In this document: positions 10,001 to 17,385 of the stretch, one piece after another | Numbering within the stretch: the stretch's first letter is position 1 | Layout: each line of letters begins with the position of its first letter | Source of the DNA: an uncultured Saprospiraceae bacterium | Lineage (GTDB): Bacteria > Bacteroidota > Bacteroidia > Chitinophagales > Saprospiraceae | Length of the DNA stretch: 64,000 bases | Direction of reading: 5' to 3' | Assembly (NCBI GenBank): GCA_937981555.1 | Contig: CALJOK010000020.1 | Span: 1 to 64,000 of the forward strand | Position numbers and translations under genes: made by a program | The notes under the pieces: generated by a model | What the model saw: the letters and a program-made list of their open reading frames with translations, nothing else | What the model was told of the DNA's origin: nothing | Database searches by the model: none

Positions 10001-13000
10001 CACCTATTGTACAAGCTCCATTACTCAAATAAACTGTTACTCCTCCCATTCCATTTTCTCCAACTTCTTGAGTTCCTTCTCCACTATTGTCATTCCATAT
10101 ATTTCCAGAAATAGCATTAGGAACAGCATAAGCAAAATCCGCAGTTAAATGATCATTTGAACTTGAAACTGCTACAATAGTTGAATTATCGCAAGTTGAG
10201 CAGGTTCCACCTTCGTCTGGGTCTCCTGTTTGGACAACAGTCCCAGGAATAGAATTTGGATCAACTGTTACCGTATAGTTTCCATCTAATAAACCATCAA
10301 ATAGATAATTTCCAGAAGCATCAGTTGTCGTAGTAATAGTTGCTCCTGATAGATAAGTAACTCCATCGAGTATTAAATCTACATCTGCAACTAGGTTGAC
10401 GGTTACACCTGGAATTCCTAATCCAGAATTAGAGTTGGTGATTAAATCTCCTATCGAACCAGTATTTTCTAAGGTAGTACTAGCTATGGAAGAATCATCA
10501 TTTGCAGCAATTCCATTGACAAATGTTGCTCCTGTTACAGATGCAGTATTATTTAGGGCTTCTCCGCCAGCTGTTGGTTCTTTTGCCTCAAAAGTTACGT
10601 TTATGGTTTTTGTTTCTTTTCCATTTATAATTCCAATATCATCCCAAAATAATTCTCCTGTTGTATTATTTACACTATCAGGTGTTATGCTTGCTTCAAC
10701 AAAACACATTTGAGCTGCATTCCAGGTATCCTTCAAAGGAACTGGTGATAATGAAGTGGTGGAGTTAAATGTTCCACTAGTTGAACTTGAAAAAGAAAGA
10801 CACTCATTGGTAGCAGTCCAAGTTGTATAATTTCGGCCTGTGGCAGAATAGACACTTAAAACATCATCTTGAAGCCCCATTAAATGAGAAGCAACCCCAT
10901 CAGGTTGACTAGTAGTAATTATTTTTACTTCATTAGTTCCTTCATGTAATTGCAATTGTGTGGTAATAGGATTTCCTCCACCAAAATGTTGAATATTGGT
11001 GAAATTGACTAAAAATACCGATCCATCAGCATCATAGCCATATTCAATTGTCCCTCCAAGAGAAGGATCTAAATCTGTAAAACAAAAAGCAATAGTCTTT
11101 TCAAAATTAGCATCTGGGAATGTTGTCAAAGCAGGAGTCGTTACTCCATCTGTGCCAGGGGATGTAAAACTTAAAAATCCATTGGAAGAAATATATGCCT
11201 GCGTCACAGCAGTTCCAAAATAATCAAAATTAAAGCCAGCTAAAGATATAGCATTACTGACTTCATCATCTAACATTGTTAAACTAGTAGGTGAACTTAT
11301 AGCCATGGGTGAATCACCACAGGTAGATTGAGAATATCCTCCATCTCCTGGTGTTCCAGGAATGGTATGGGTAACTCTATAACTAACTGCGTCAAGGTGT
11401 AAAGTAACCCCGTCATTTGAACCAACTCTATCATAATTTATTCTTAACCCCCTATCTGCTGCTGTTAATAATGCCCAATCTACTAAACCTGTACTATTTG
11501 CAGTAATATCTACATATATAGTATGAGTGTTTCCATCATCATATGAGGCTAATGAAATAGAGCTAGTACTTCCTACACTTCCTCCTTTAATAGGTGCAAT
11601 CAAAAGTAAATCTTCATTACTGCCAGGTACAGTTCCTGTCATATAAAATGTTAAGCCAGCCTCCACTTTTGTAATTGTAGAGCTAGGATTAGGAATTCCT
11701 GTTAAGTTTGAAAAAGTAGAGAAATCAAGAGTAGTATTTGATCCTCCACTAGCATAAGTACCATTTGCACCTGTACCATCATCATAAGCATTTCCAGGAT
11801 TTGTAAAACCTGAATTTGTTCCTGCTGTTGCCCAAGCGGTAATAACCTCAGTAGTAGGTGGAGTTCCAGTTGACGCTGGTGGACCAATCAAATTCTCTAT
11901 TTCCAAATCATAATTAACATATTGATTTTCATATGCTGGAGCTGGAGAAGTTAATGTTTTTGTTACTTCTATAGCAGGTGAAAATCCAAAATCTACATCT
12001 AGATTATTACCACCTGATAAGTTGACTGCAATTATTGATGTTCCTGAACTGATACCCCAACCTGTATTTAAATCAGGATCTTGATTATCTACTACAACTA
12101 AAAAATCCCCATCAGGCAAATCCGTAAAAGTGTAATTTCCACTTGCATCAGTATTAGAAGTGCTTAGTAGAATATCATTAGCATCAAGTGAACCATCACC
12201 ATTGGAGTCAAGATATAAGGTCAACCCTATATCTGGAATTCCAGCCTCATCTCCATCTTGAACTCCATTTCCAGTTGTTCCAGTAGTTCCTCCATCATCA
12301 GCAAAAACAATATCACCAATAGAATTAACACCTAAAACAATTGTAGATACAATATCTGTTAACAATGGCGTGTCACCTCCAAATCCTACTCCACCTTCAT
12401 TTTCAATAACAGGGATTGTATAACTAGGAATCGATACATTAAAGTTAGCAGTCACAGTAGCTCCTGCTCCTAACACATCATCTAACCACCATTGAATATT
12501 AGTTACACTACTTGCGGGCACAGGTTCTGTGGTGACCCAAGTAACTCCATTGTCGGTAGAATAATTTATTGTTGCAGTTGGAGTGCCTGTCAAGGCTGCT
12601 GTTCCTGATATATATTCTGTCCCTGTAGGAATGGCATCAGATATTACAAGTGGTTTATAAAACTGAGGTAAACCAACTGGTTCAGCCTCATTATTGGTTA
12701 CACTTAGAGTATATGTTAAGTTAGTTGGTGGCGCAGTTGAAGAAGTTACAGGGCCACTTTTATCAAAAGTTAAATCAGGAGCTGTTGCTCCCGGTACCCC
12801 TGAGCCTGCTCCATAATCACCATTATATTTTTCATTGTCTTTTCCAGAAGCAACACATTGATAAGGAGTAAGTGCAGCAGCACAAGGTGCACTTACTGGT
12901 AAAAATTCATAGAATACTAATCCAACTGCACCATTGTTATTGTCAGGAATATTGGAAAAATATAATTGATCTTCAAATGGGATTAAATGCTCTGTTCCAT

Positions 13001-13850
13001 CAGTCAATTTTACAATTATTAATCCATATGCTTTTGTTAATTTATAACAACAAGCATCAAATTGGGAAGGGTTTCCTACTGGTTGCATAAACACATTATA
13101 ATCAGGAATAAAATCTCTATCGTTATCATACCCCTTATTAATACGTCCCAAGTCATACCAAATACCCTCTAGCACAAATTCTGATCCTGCTGAAGCATTT
13201 TCAGTATCTGGTCTCCAACCAAGTTCTTGTTCAAATGCATTTAGGTATTCAGCAGGCACTTTATTGGTTCCGTTGGGTTGAGATTTATTAGCCATTGCTG
13301 AAATCATAGATCGCAATGTTACCGTCCAAGAGTCATCAGCTGCCAATACTCCATCCACAGGATCGGTTGCAGTAGCCCAAAAATCAAAATCTAATGTCAA
13401 ATCATCATCAGTTGAATTTCCTCCAATGGTAGGATCGCCAGAACCATCAACCACAGGATATTCTAGTAACCAATATTGGGTTACACATTCTCCAGCTGGG
13501 ATTATTCCAATAGTTCGGGAAGCATCTGTTACATCGCATTCACCTGAATGTTCAAAAGAAAATGTGCCTGAATATCTCGAATAACTTACTGTATTTGTTG
13601 GATAAACTCCAGGAGTAGGTCCTGTGAAATCTCCAATATTAACAACAACATTCGAAAGATCATCTGCACCATCATTGCAAACCTCTACTCCTACATAAGC
13701 ACTCGTTGGGCCACTCGTAGGATCATTTGAATCAACAACAAAGTTGTAGGCTGAAATTACTTCTAATCGCAAATCTCCTGTAGGATTGGCTGCTCCAAGA
13801 AAAGTAATGGATAGCATTGAAAGAATAAAAGAAAAGTAGAATTTAATCAT
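4092..13850 (-). CDS. Giant T9SS-secreted multidomain surface protein (SdrD_B, GEVED, VCBS-like repeats)
   Basis: About 3,252 residues. The frame stays open to 14003, but the Met at 13850 begins a proper signal peptide (MIKFYFSFILSMLSITFLGA), so that start is preferred. Order by approximate residue: a unique N-terminal region with a DUF11-like segment (20-503); one SdrD_B-like repeat (507-622); a mixed region with a lectin- or nidogen-like part (622-1127); seven more SdrD_B repeats (1128-1992) with Asp-rich D-x-N/D-x-DG calcium-type loops, each ending in a GNY-x-F-x-x-L-x-DG-x-Y core; GEVED domain 1 (1997-2167); six VCBS/cadherin-like repeats (2167-2897); GEVED domain 2 (2897-3070); and an Fn3-like module plus a T9SS type A sorting domain with FPNPV (3070-3252). 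It is probably a calcium-stabilised adhesin or surface stalk anchored after T9SS export. Its ligand is unknown. Confidence 0.9.
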   Translation of the reverse strand: MIKFYFSFILSMLSITFLGAANPTGDLRLEVISAYNFVVDSNDPTSGPTSAYVGVEVCNDGADDLSNVVVNIGDFTGPTPGVYPTNTVSYSRYSGTFSFEHSGECDVTDASRTIGIIPAGECVTQYWLLEYPVVDGSGDPTIGGNSTDDDLTLDFDFWATATDPVDGVLAADDSWTVTLRSMISAMANKSQPNGTNKVPAEYLNAFEQELGWRPDTENASAGSEFVLEGIWYDLGRINKGYDNDRDFIPDYNVFMQPVGNPSQFDACCYKLTKAYGLIIVKLTDGTEHLIPFEDQLYFSNIPDNNNGAVGLVFYEFLPVSAPCAAALTPYQCVASGKDNEKYNGDYGAGSGVPGATAPDLTFDKSGPVTSSTAPPTNLTYTLSVTNNEAEPVGLPQFYKPLVISDAIPTGTEYISGTAALTGTPTATINYSTDNGVTWVTTEPVPASSVTNIQWWLDDVLGAGATVTANFNVSIPSYTIPVIENEGGVGFGGDTPLLTDIVSTIVLGVNSIGDIVFADDGGTTGTTGNGVQDGDEAGIPDIGLTLYLDSNGDGSLDANDILLSTSNTDASGNYTFTDLPDGDFLVVVDNQDPDLNTGWGISSGTSIIAVNLSGGNNLDVDFGFSPAIEVTKTLTSPAPAYENQYVNYDLEIENLIGPPASTGTPPTTEVITAWATAGTNSGFTNPGNAYDDGTGANGTYASGGSNTTLDFSTFSNLTGIPNPSSTITKVEAGLTFYMTGTVPGSNEDLLLIAPIKGGSVGSTSSISLASYDDGNTHTIYVDITANSTGLVDWALLTAADRGLRINYDRVGSNDGVTLHLDAVSYRVTHTIPGTPGDGGYSQSTCGDSPMAISSPTSLTMLDDEVSNAISLAGFNFDYFGTAVTQAYISSNGFLSFTSPGTDGVTTPALTTFPDANFEKTIAFCFTDLDPSLGGTIEYGYDADGSVFLVNFTNIQHFGGGNPITTQLQLHEGTNEVKIITTSQPDGVASHLMGLQDDVLSVYSATGRNYTTWTATNECLSFSSSTSGTFNSTTSLSPVPLKDTWNAAQMCFVEASITPDSVNNTTGELFWDDIGIINGKETKTINVTFEAKEPTAGGEALNNTASVTGATFVNGIAANDDSSIASTTLENTGSIGDLITNSNSGLGIPGVTVNLVADVDLILDGVTYLSGATITTTTDASGNYLFDGLLDGNYTVTVDPNSIPGTVVQTGDPDEGGTCSTCDNSTIVAVSSSNDHLTADFAYAVPNAISGNIWNDNSGEGTQEVGENGMGGVTVYLSNGACTIGVDCPTTTTDLNGNYTFGDLADGTYSVVVDNVNSPGTGYTNTLDPEGTISPNNSSDPIAVSGGNIYSGNDFGYNETGSSTIGDVLFVDWDGDGTQDAGVDEGISGVTINLYEDSNGDGIIDASTDALIASTTTGTNGSYSFGSLPAGDYIVDVDESTLPEGVANQTSDPDETGICTTCDAISSVAGVDGTTSYNDEDFGYAPFGTGSIGDIVYTDSNGDGIHDNTESGIANIDVILYADLDGDGNYTPIDTVITDTNGNYLFDNLPDGDYQVLIDPAETNVPQDAYGNDAITTTPSTADVVISGGSISAINGTACSSCNLNVDFGYAYPAAIGNTIFYDNNANGTQDLSEEGISGVTVYLCDTSTPTCNATTAIATEVTDSDGAYLFNGLDPGEYNVVVDASTLPSGVSPSADPNSDGLACSDPDLVAFGYDACDNMADSISVNFGSQMTGIDFGYEPSSVIGDQVWFDVNGDGIYDSGEPIMSFVDVIITPPAGVDLGNGIGIPDTVTTDSDGFWSYANLSDGAYSLELDMTTVAAGYTAGYDADGGDDSTTSFTISSGSVTDGANSWCNDVAGCDSDLDFAVELSGSNTISGTICLDDGSDDGVCSTGGESMLDGTTVYLYNDEGTFMGSTTVDVNGNYSFSGLPDDTYNVVVGTTSTPLDLTAPTTDAADTPASSVTNTGTSFYQTVTVSGADINALDFAFQINIDIDFGDLPGPYPTALTDGPVGAYHILETSTNLFLGSFVDAETSPTRSLTASGDNANGTNDEDGIIFNNTAAWTIGNNGGNIDLTIDGTNPNGYLVAWIDFNEDGDFSDVGEMILDSLMLNGTHIALAFDIPSGTDLTAGNTLYARFRIFEERPAFPQFAYSGEATNGEVEDYRIIIDQITNTTLPVDDDNSTLANVSVNGNVLTNDLDPQGDNLTFSGFDNPSDFGNYVTNGNLTTIPGIDTNGNPIVDAGDLTINPDGSYSFTPTTDFVGEVEIAYLLCDDGTPQVCENATLTITVSPIPDPNDDTTNSLIANNDDNITYDNVNIDGDVLSNDRDPDGDNLAFSGFEDPNNSGTYDQISSTLADINGLDDNGLPVTNAGDLIIGADGTYTFDPEPGFTGTVDIDYQVCDDASPSNCTIATLSITVLGDANVTDNDPPFAGDDYSVTVQSTPVTGAWLSNDNDPNSDNITINGSASNVDPDSPGDGSVTLVTLSTDQGGTVQVYNDGTYLYTPPIGYSGPDEVSYEICDVTATAPQPLCDSATIHLLVTPINNTFAVDDENVTLQDVEVTGNVMTNDFDPESDDQTFSSFLDPSTGLPTTSSTDPITVSGEGTLTPDGNGGYTFDPDPSFTGVFSIEYEVCDDGIPQTCETATLEIEVAPTPDPTSTSSNDIIANNDDNVTYVNKTVSGGLLSNDSDPESDNITFVGFDDGGAPTNYINNGTLSSLPGTDADGNVVADAGDLNINADGTYTFVPAIDFVGKVQAQYQICDDSTPQACEIAVLTIKVLPDEDPTNNDPPFAGDDFLSTPIGTTATDNFINNDNDVNSNSISVGGTTIDPNDVTPSTIGTYTTDQGGSITMYSDGNYTYAPPASYSGPDSYAYEICDVTAIDPQPLCDSATINLLVVPLYRDFSDLDNTLYSPASHQSAPDGNSDNIPDGANAYWLGTIVDYESVDVSSGSATGDDNDAVDDEDGLIIPASLSAGTNAVFTVTVNSNTTGKTVHFGLWIDWNEDGTFDSLYVDSGITSSPTNVNVTIPVPVTYSGGTVNIRLRAFDTAPTSADSSGDFKNGEVEDYQRSFALPVELIDFKAQADKCDINLNWVSASEDNFSHYEVERSKDGYSFNTINTVEAKGGSSSLSSYQFTDYTAFLEGYYRLKMVDLDGTFEYSQILVVNTDCDDRSNISVFPNPVLTQQGILNVRFFSNQRNTSLKLVDMLGKTVKILSLSVETDVINTLQLDISDIPGGSYSLKIGNEDSILLVIID
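5160..7350 (-). repeat. Six VCBS/cadherin-like repeats arranged as two triplets
   Basis: Six units of about 365 bases each begin with an Asp-rich opener and an N-D-x-D-P-x-x-D-N core. Their openers alternate as class A (VDDDN or VDDEN), class B (ANNDDN) and class C (NDPPFAGDD), then A, B, C again. Equal classes are about 1.09 kb apart, so the array looks like one three-unit block copied once within the giant gene. Confidence 0.8.
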
Positions 13851-13934
13851 TTTTGTTTTAATTGTGTTTATGAAGGATAAAAATAACGAGGAGTTATATT
13901 TCTGTACAAGAAATAAAACCAACCATATCAACTT

Positions 13935-13970
13935 GAGAAAGAGAGAAAGAGAGAAAGAGAGGTGTGTGTG
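13935..13970. repeat. Tandem octamer (GAGAAAGA) x3.4 followed by a GT run
   Basis: Three perfect copies of GAGAAAGA (13935-13958), a partial fourth, then alternating GT to 13970. It lies 85-120 bases before the preferred start of the giant surface-protein gene, in its probable leader or promoter. Such simple repeats can change copy number by slippage. Confidence 0.85.
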
Positions 13971-14110
13971 ACAGAGTATATTAATTACAAAATTTCCTCC
14001 CAAAAGTGTTCCAGAAGAAGTAAATAATATTATTTAATAGTCAATATCTGTGACTAGGAAAAAATGGTGGCAGATTCTTTTTTTTGATTCAAACATCTGA
14101 TATTTAATTG

Positions 14111-14205
14111 ATTGTAGAATATAAAAAAAAACTCCAGTATTTGCCAGGGTGACAAAGAGGCGATAAAAGGTGATAATTTTTAGGTTTTATTATATATTCT
14201 ACAAT
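14111..14205. repeat. Inverted repeat pair with 13-bp perfect arms around a 69-base core
   Basis: ATTGTAGAATATA (14111-14123) is repeated as its reverse complement at 14193-14205. Partial pairing continues into the A-rich and T-rich flanks of the core. It could be a small non-autonomous element, a structured RNA or a chance product of AT-rich DNA. Confidence 0.5.
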
Positions 14206-14226
14206 AAAGAATAGGAGGATGGGAAA

Positions 14227-14301
14227 ATGAATTGTTTTTTTTGCTCAAATAGATCAGCAAAAAATGACATTAAAAATTCTAATGAAGAAGTTCAAAAATG
14301 A
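14227..14301 (+). CDS. Possible micro-ORF of 24 codons with a strong Shine-Dalgarno
   Basis: AGGAGG at 14213-14218 stands eight bases before an ATG opening 24 codons, MNCFFCSNRSAK and on. The peptide has a C-x-x-C pair (residues 3-6). Strong Shine-Dalgarno sequences are rare in this window, which makes this worth recording. It is antisense to its neighbours, has no known homolog that I can name, and may be chance. Confidence 0.2.
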   Translation: MNCFFCSNRSAKNDIKNSNEEVQK

Positions 14302-14403
14302 AAATAAATTAGAAGTGCGTATACTAAAATAGGCAAGCCTTAGTGCTCATTTATGTCGAATTAAACTATTAAAAAATATTTACTTGATATTCAATACATA
14401 AAT

Positions 14404-15621
14404 TTAATTTTCGATGTTTTCGCCTTGATCTTGTTTAGGAAACTCTTGATCAGCCAACGATTTTGGATCTTCTTGGTATCTAATAACGATTTTATAATTA
14501 CCTCTTAATTGAGAAATAATAGGAGAGAGCATCAATTTCATCAATTCGTCTGCTTGATCTTTTGCTTTGTCATAAACTCTATCTTCAATAGCATCTCTTC
14601 GGAATTCCTTGCGTAAAACATTAAAATTTTTATTAAAATCTTCGTTACTTAATTCTCTCATCCAACCCACATCGAGCTTATCAATTTTAGGATAGACTTC
14701 ATGCGAGAGCACTTGAGGAGCAGGCAAATTGACATAGATTCTTTTCCGTCCTTCATCCAATTTTATTTCAAAAAACTTATCCAATTTGAATCCTACTTTT
14801 AAGACACTAATTGCGGATACTTCGATGTCGGTTGACGATACCGCATATCCCCAAATTTTAGTTTGCAATTGTTTATTTAACCCTTTTCGATCTCTCACCT
14901 CCATTGTCGCTAATTCTGCAATTGCTTTTTCTACTTTTTCCTCCAACATACCTTTCGATGAACTAAAATCTTTGATGGCTGCTTTTTGTTCAAGCCGACG
15001 AATCATGGGTTTTAAACTTTCCGACAAAGCAATCATACAAGGAGTTTCGACACTATTTCCAGTCCCCGCAATTTTTCCACCTTTAGATATTACCAAGTTC
15101 ATAATTACCTGATTAACCAAATAACAACTATAATTAGAAGCCACCTCGTTCAGCGCCTCTGTTGCAGAATTAAAATTATTTCCATACCAAGACTCATACA
15201 TATTGGCGGAAGTATCTCTTAATTTTAGAAAATCATTATAATACATTTGGCGTAAAAAAGGATGTTGCTTTTGATAGGTAGGTTCAATTTCCATTTTTAT
15301 TGAGTCAGATAAATTCATCCGATTAGCAACATGATTCAACATACTTAAATTGAAATTATAGATCAAATCATTAAACTCCCTCTGATACCTTTCTGGGTTG
15401 GTCAAAATAGCTAAAGTAGTTTCATCATCTACATTGAAATCGAATTCTGCAGGAATATATTTTATTTGCATTTCCTTAGGAATACTAGTATAATTTTCTC
15501 CATTAGAAAAGGACGAATTTTTAAAATAGTTATAAAAAAGCAAAATACAGCTTCCAAAAAATAAAGTGTAAAGCAAGATTTTGCTTAGTGAAGTTCCTTT
15601 GCCGTAAGTATTTTCTGACAT
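14404..15621 (-). CDS. Membrane-anchored DUF4230-like protein
   Basis: A 405-residue protein with one N-terminal membrane helix (about residues 13-31) and a large, probably periplasmic, soluble part. Residues about 265-400 resemble DUF4230: a predicted strand-rich stretch with EVSAISVLKVGFKLDKF, then an LPAPQVLSHE motif, followed by a long helix. The middle part (60-260) is helical and not recognised. Function of the family is unknown. It is preceded by a -7 box at 15745-15752 and appears to be a single-gene unit between the giant gene and the dinB-like gene. The family assignment is by motif resemblance only. Confidence 0.6.
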   Translation of the reverse strand: MSENTYGKGTSLSKILLYTLFFGSCILLFYNYFKNSSFSNGENYTSIPKEMQIKYIPAEFDFNVDDETTLAILTNPERYQREFNDLIYNFNLSMLNHVANRMNLSDSIKMEIEPTYQKQHPFLRQMYYNDFLKLRDTSANMYESWYGNNFNSATEALNEVASNYSCYLVNQVIMNLVISKGGKIAGTGNSVETPCMIALSESLKPMIRRLEQKAAIKDFSSSKGMLEEKVEKAIAELATMEVRDRKGLNKQLQTKIWGYAVSSTDIEVSAISVLKVGFKLDKFFEIKLDEGRKRIYVNLPAPQVLSHEVYPKIDKLDVGWMRELSNEDFNKNFNVLRKEFRRDAIEDRVYDKAKDQADELMKLMLSPIISQLRGNYKIVIRYQEDPKSLADQEFPKQDQGENIEN

Positions 15622-15744
15622 AATGTAAGGTTGTAAAAAATATAAATTCGTTTCGTTAAAAAGACGTTTAATTTAAGATTAGTCACTTGATATGACTTGT
15701 AAGTTGTTCAATTCAATATTATTGAAATTACTAATACTTTTTTG

Positions 15745-15752
15745 CAAAAATA
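15745..15752 (-). promoter_or_regulatory. Bacteroidota-type -7 promoter box (TATTTTTG)
   Basis: The minus strand reads TATTTTTGCAAAAAA about 120 bases before the DUF4230-like start codon. It is the same string as upstream of the PorE-like gene and dusB. Confidence 0.5.
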
Positions 15753-15866
15753 AAAAAAACAGACCAAAGGCATATTTTCAAAGGCAGCACTCTCAATTCT
15801 TGTAACGTTTCTATTAAAGTTCTTGTTTACATGGCTGTTTTAATAACAACATGTTTGTTTTTTGTT

Positions 15867-15923
15867 TTCTCATTGAAAAATGAGAAATAAGACCGCAACA
15901 AATTAGGAATTGTTGCGGTTTTT
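15867..15923 (+). ncRNA. Candidate small RNA 3' end: GAAA-tetraloop hairpin plus terminator
   Basis: A perfect 8-bp stem closed by GAAA (15867-15886) is followed within six bases by a 10-bp stem ACCGCAACAA/TTGTTGCGGT and a run of seven T on the plus strand. Both neighbouring genes are on the minus strand, so a plus-oriented terminator has no gene to serve except a small RNA starting within 15622-15860. It may instead be just the weaker minus-side terminator of the dinB-like gene. No convincing promoter was found. Confidence 0.35.
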
Positions 15924-15948
15924 TTATTGGTCGAAGGAATTAGTTTTC

Positions 15949-16440
15949 CTATTCTTCGATTCGAGTTAGATAGGAAATATAATCTGTTGGCTTAATCTCT
16001 CCAAAATCTGCTTGCCTTCCTAAAGTAGTTATTTGTCCACGATGATAAGTAGAATGATTCATAACATGATGAATAATTTGTTGAACGGGAAGAGAATAAT
16101 CGTTACCTTTAGTATCTTGAAAATCACATTTTAAATCAAAAAATGCTTCCTCTTGATTTTCAATAAATTCCAGAAATTCCGCTGAAACTTTTAATCCCTT
16201 TTGAAAAACATTATTTAGGGAGCCATTAAATTCTGGAAAAGCAGTAGCAGATTTTCCTTTCAATCTCATCAACCATATTTTTTCTGCTCCCCATAAATGT
16301 TTCATAGTTAATTCTATGGAGGGAAAACTATTGACAATCGGTCGAGTACTAATTTCTTCATCATATTGATTAAGCAAATCGACTGTTCTTTGATTAGCCC
16401 AAAGATTATATTTTAGAATATCGATCCAATGATTTTTCAT
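15949..16440 (-). CDS. DinB/YfiT-like putative metal-dependent four-helix-bundle protein
   Basis: A 163-residue DinB-superfamily protein. Its three usual metal-binding histidines can be placed: one in KHLWGAEKIW (residue 48) and two in the HHVMNHSTYHRGQI stretch near residues 124-133. The opening with Y-x-x-WAN-x-x-T is also typical. DinB-like proteins include thiol-transferases using bacillithiol or mycothiol, but many have no known substrate and this one cannot be assigned. It is divergent from folP across a 90-base gap and has a terminator-like hairpin 26 bases after its stop. Confidence 0.85.
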   Translation of the reverse strand: MKNHWIDILKYNLWANQRTVDLLNQYDEEISTRPIVNSFPSIELTMKHLWGAEKIWLMRLKGKSATAFPEFNGSLNNVFQKGLKVSAEFLEFIENQEEAFFDLKCDFQDTKGNDYSLPVQQIIHHVMNHSTYHRGQITTLGRQADFGEIKPTDYISYLTRIEE

Positions 16441-16480
16441 ACTTTTATTTTTTAAAAAATTTAAAAGGCTAAAATTATTA

Positions 16481-16488
16481 TATTTTTG
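16481..16488 (+). promoter_or_regulatory. Bacteroidota-type -7 promoter box (TATTTTTG)
   Basis: An exact TAnnTTTG match 42 bases before the folP start codon and in the same direction. Confidence 0.5.
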
Positions 16489-16530
16489 GGTAAATGGTTT
16501 TACTAAAGTCTAAACAAACAACTTAATTAA

Positions 16531-17385
16531 ATGCTTCATCAAAAATCCACTCTAAATTGTAAGGGTCAATTGGTTAATCTTTCGGAGCCAATTATCATGG
16601 GAGTATTAAATGTAACTCCTGATTCATTTTTTGATGGAGGGAAATATGACAATGTAAATGTATTGTTACAGCATGTTGGAAAAATGATTTCAGAAGGTGC
16701 AACTGTCATTGACGTAGGTGGAATGTCTTCCCGTCCAGGAGCGGAAATTATTTCCATAGAGAAAGAGTTGAATAGGGTAATTCCAATTATTGAACAAATA
16801 AAAGAGCATTTTCCTACGGCTGTTATTTCAATAGATACAGTTCAATCAGAGGTAGCTAGGCAAAGTATTGCTGCTGGAGCTTCCATAATAAATGATATTT
16901 CAGCTGGAAATATTGACGATCAGATGTTTAAAACGGTTGCTGAATTAGAGGTGCCTTATATTTTAATGCATATGCAAGGAAAACCAGGCAATATGCAAGA
17001 AAATCCTGATTATCAGGATGTTACGAGGAGTGTCTTAGAGTTTTTTATACGGAAGGTAGGAGAGTTAAGAGCACTAGGAGTAAAAGATATTATTCTAGAC
17101 CCAGGTTTTGGTTTTGGAAAAACTATTCAACATAATTATCAATTATTACAAAAATTTACCATATTTGGAGTTTTAGATTTACCTTTACTTGCAGGTATTT
17201 CTCGAAAAAGCATGATTTATAAAGTACTCAATTCAACACCCAAAGAAGCCCTAAATGGAACAACAGTATTAAACACGATAGCACTTGAAAGAGGTGCAAA
17301 AATATTGAGAGTTCATGATGTAAAAGAAGCGAAAGAAACGATTACTCTCTGGAAACAACTTAATCACGAACCCAAGACACTATGA
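16531..17385 (+). CDS. folP: Dihydropteroate synthase
   Basis: A 284-residue cytosolic TIM-barrel enzyme that joins p-aminobenzoate to 6-hydroxymethyl-7,8-dihydropterin diphosphate in folate synthesis. The family motifs are all present: GVLNVTPDSFFDGGKY (residues 24-39), IDVGGMSSRPGAE (60-72; Ser replaces the usual Thr of STRPGA), SIDT near 100, NDISAG, and LDPGFGFGKT near 190, then a GISRKS motif for the pterin/phosphate site. Length is normal. The start is the only sensible Met, 42 bases after a -7 box. Its stop overlaps the next start as ATGA, so the membrane protein that follows is translationally coupled. Confidence 0.97.
   Translation: MLHQKSTLNCKGQLVNLSEPIIMGVLNVTPDSFFDGGKYDNVNVLLQHVGKMISEGATVIDVGGMSSRPGAEIISIEKELNRVIPIIEQIKEHFPTAVISIDTVQSEVARQSIAAGASIINDISAGNIDDQMFKTVAELEVPYILMHMQGKPGNMQENPDYQDVTRSVLEFFIRKVGELRALGVKDIILDPGFGFGKTIQHNYQLLQKFTIFGVLDLPLLAGISRKSMIYKVLNSTPKEALNGTTVLNTIALERGAKILRVHDVKEAKETITLWKQLNHEPKTL

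Larger units (their letters stand above)
13851..14403. other. Intergenic region, 553 bases, with repeats and a micro-ORF
   Basis: It holds an octamer tandem repeat (13935-13961) followed by a short GT run, a 13-bp inverted repeat pair (14111-14123 and 14193-14205), and a 24-codon ORF behind a strong Shine-Dalgarno at 14227. No longer gene is seen, and no exact -7 box for the giant gene was found. Confidence 0.6.
15622..15948. other. Intergenic region, 327 bases, with hairpins and a terminator
   Basis: It holds the minus-strand -7 box at 15745-15752, a GAAA-loop hairpin (15867-15886) and a strong terminator hairpin (about 15892-15923). The terminator has its T-run on the plus side, although no plus-strand gene precedes it. 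Confidence 0.65.

Noticed and set aside
4092-13850. Many long antisense ORFs (for example 8152-8430 and 10396-10713 on the plus strand)
   Set aside because: They are shadows of the giant gene: its Thr/Asp/Gly/Ser codons leave few stops on the other strand. They have no domains, starts or promoters.
13851-14003. Longer start for the giant protein (frame open to 14003)
   Set aside because: The extra 51 residues pass through the octamer repeat and precede a perfect signal peptide, which would then be internal. The Met at 13850 is far better.
15850-15882. Leader peptide and attenuator (MFVFCFLIEK) before the 15892-15923 terminator
   Set aside because: No plus-strand gene follows that it could control; the next genes on that strand begin at 16531 behind their own promoter.
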